NCBI GenBank assembly: GCA_022570795.1
Contig: JAKUDP010000002.1
Coordinates: 620,001 to 684,000 of the forward strand
DNA length: 64,000 bases
Reading direction: 5' to 3'
Source: Sphaerulina vaccinii
Lineage: Eukaryota > Ascomycota > Dothideomycetes > Mycosphaerellales > Mycosphaerellaceae
Numbering within the stretch: position 1 is the first letter of the stretch; each line of letters begins with the position of its first letter. A program made the translations under genes and the position numbers. The notes below the pieces were generated by a model. It was not told the DNA's origin and did not search any database. It worked only from the letters and a program-made list of their open reading frames with translations. Positions 63,517-64,000 of the stretch are shown here, one piece after another.

Positions 63517-64000
63517 TCACTTCCTCTTCTTCCCACTCGAAACCTCCGACTTCTGCTGCAACTTCAACCCCTTCGCGATCCTCCCATACGACTCGAGCAA
63601 AATCCAGACAGGAATAGCAACCCACAACGCGGCATTGAAGAACACCAAGTACACCCACTTGTACATGAAATTATCCGTAACAAGATTTGGCGACCCCGTG
63701 AGCCATTCAGGCGCAAAGGTCATGAAGCCGCCATACAGCTCTGCCACAGCCAGAACAGTCATCCAGAACCACACATCAGCCGATTGCTTCCTCAATTTAT
63801 TACAGATAAGAACAGCAATCGGCCCAGCAATAAACACCGTCAACAACTCCAAACTGATGATGGTCAAATCACTCCCCTCCCATCTCTTATCAGCCTTAGC
63901 ATATTCCCGCCACAACGCAGCGAATGGGTTATTGCCATGTTCACTCCCATAAATCCTATCAGTGTGTCCTAAGAAGTATACCCCTGGAGGCAAGTACTTG
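63517..64000 (-). CDS. EBP/EXPERA-type sterol isomerase-like membrane protein, 5' partial
   Basis: The frame runs off the right edge, so the N-terminus is missing; 160 residues are visible to the stop at 63517-63519. Three hydrophobic helices are seen (ISLELLTVFIAGPIAVLIC, WFWMTVLAVAELYGGFMTF, WVYLVFFNAALWVAIPVWIL). The pieces WREYAKADKRWEGSD, SLELLTVFIAGP, AELYGGFM and FFNAALWVAIPVWIL match the EBP family (EXPERA domain), whose founding member converts delta-8 to delta-7 sterols in the endoplasmic reticulum. The tail SGKKRK resembles an ER dilysine-type signal. Fungi use the unrelated Erg2 for ergosterol, so the role of an EBP homologue in this organism is open. Confidence 0.85.
   Translation of the reverse strand, partial: KYLPPGVYFLGHTDRIYGSEHGNNPFAALWREYAKADKRWEGSDLTIISLELLTVFIAGPIAVLICNKLRKQSADVWFWMTVLAVAELYGGFMTFAPEWLTGSPNLVTDNFMYKWVYLVFFNAALWVAIPVWILLESYGRIAKGLKLQQKSEVSSGKKRK

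Overview
The window is nuclear DNA from a filamentous ascomycete (Pezizomycotina). The gene families suggest a dothideomycete, but that is inference. The evidence is the short introns (mostly 48-80 bp, GTRNGT donors, CTNAY-like branch points), the roughly 30 genes on both strands without operons, and fungus-typical families: a Pth11-like receptor, GH17 glucanase, FAS1 adhesin, SAPS protein, Ctk3, NmrA-like proteins and a SidF/SidL-type acyltransferase. Both edges cut genes: the 5' end of a CWC24-type splicing factor gene is missing on the left, and the 5' end of an EBP/EXPERA-type sterol isomerase gene is missing on the right.

Layout. 1-5.9 kb: CWC24, a two-domain FAS1 surface protein and a secreted Asn-run protein. 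6.9-12.7 kb: an HSL-type esterase, a 792-residue disordered protein and an NmrA-like reductase. 13-24 kb looks accessory. It holds a secreted GH17 glucanase, a Cys-motif protein, a three-exon 89-residue cysteine-rich secreted protein that no single ORF shows, a 281 bp hAT-type MITE with intact ends and target duplication, an arrestin-like protein, a broken adenylate-forming (NRPS-like) enzyme and a Pth11-like 7TM receptor. 25-47 kb is mostly conserved: an F-box protein, a WBP2-like protein with an 11-nt first exon, a SAPS-domain Sit4 partner, an acidic protein, a siderophore acyltransferase, a 2025-residue disordered protein, a second NmrA-like protein and a J-domain-like protein. 47-64 kb: a transcription-factor-like protein, catalase, a decayed multi-pass membrane protein gene, Ctk3, two tandem BTB genes (one frameshifted), a secreted Cys-rich protein, a glyoxalase-fold protein, a MYND protein and the sterol isomerase-like gene.

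The most interesting items are the cryptic effector-like gene at 17038-17410, the fresh MITE about 500 bp from it, and a set of broken genes whose premature stops could each arise by one C-to-T change (RIP-like decay is possible but unproven). The genes do not form one pathway. Secreted and surface proteins (FAS1, GH17, the Cys-rich proteins, the Pth11-like receptor) sit among housekeeping genes, as is usual for such genomes.

Exon joins were worked out by hand from splice signals and reading phase. Family calls come from motif recognition, not database searches.
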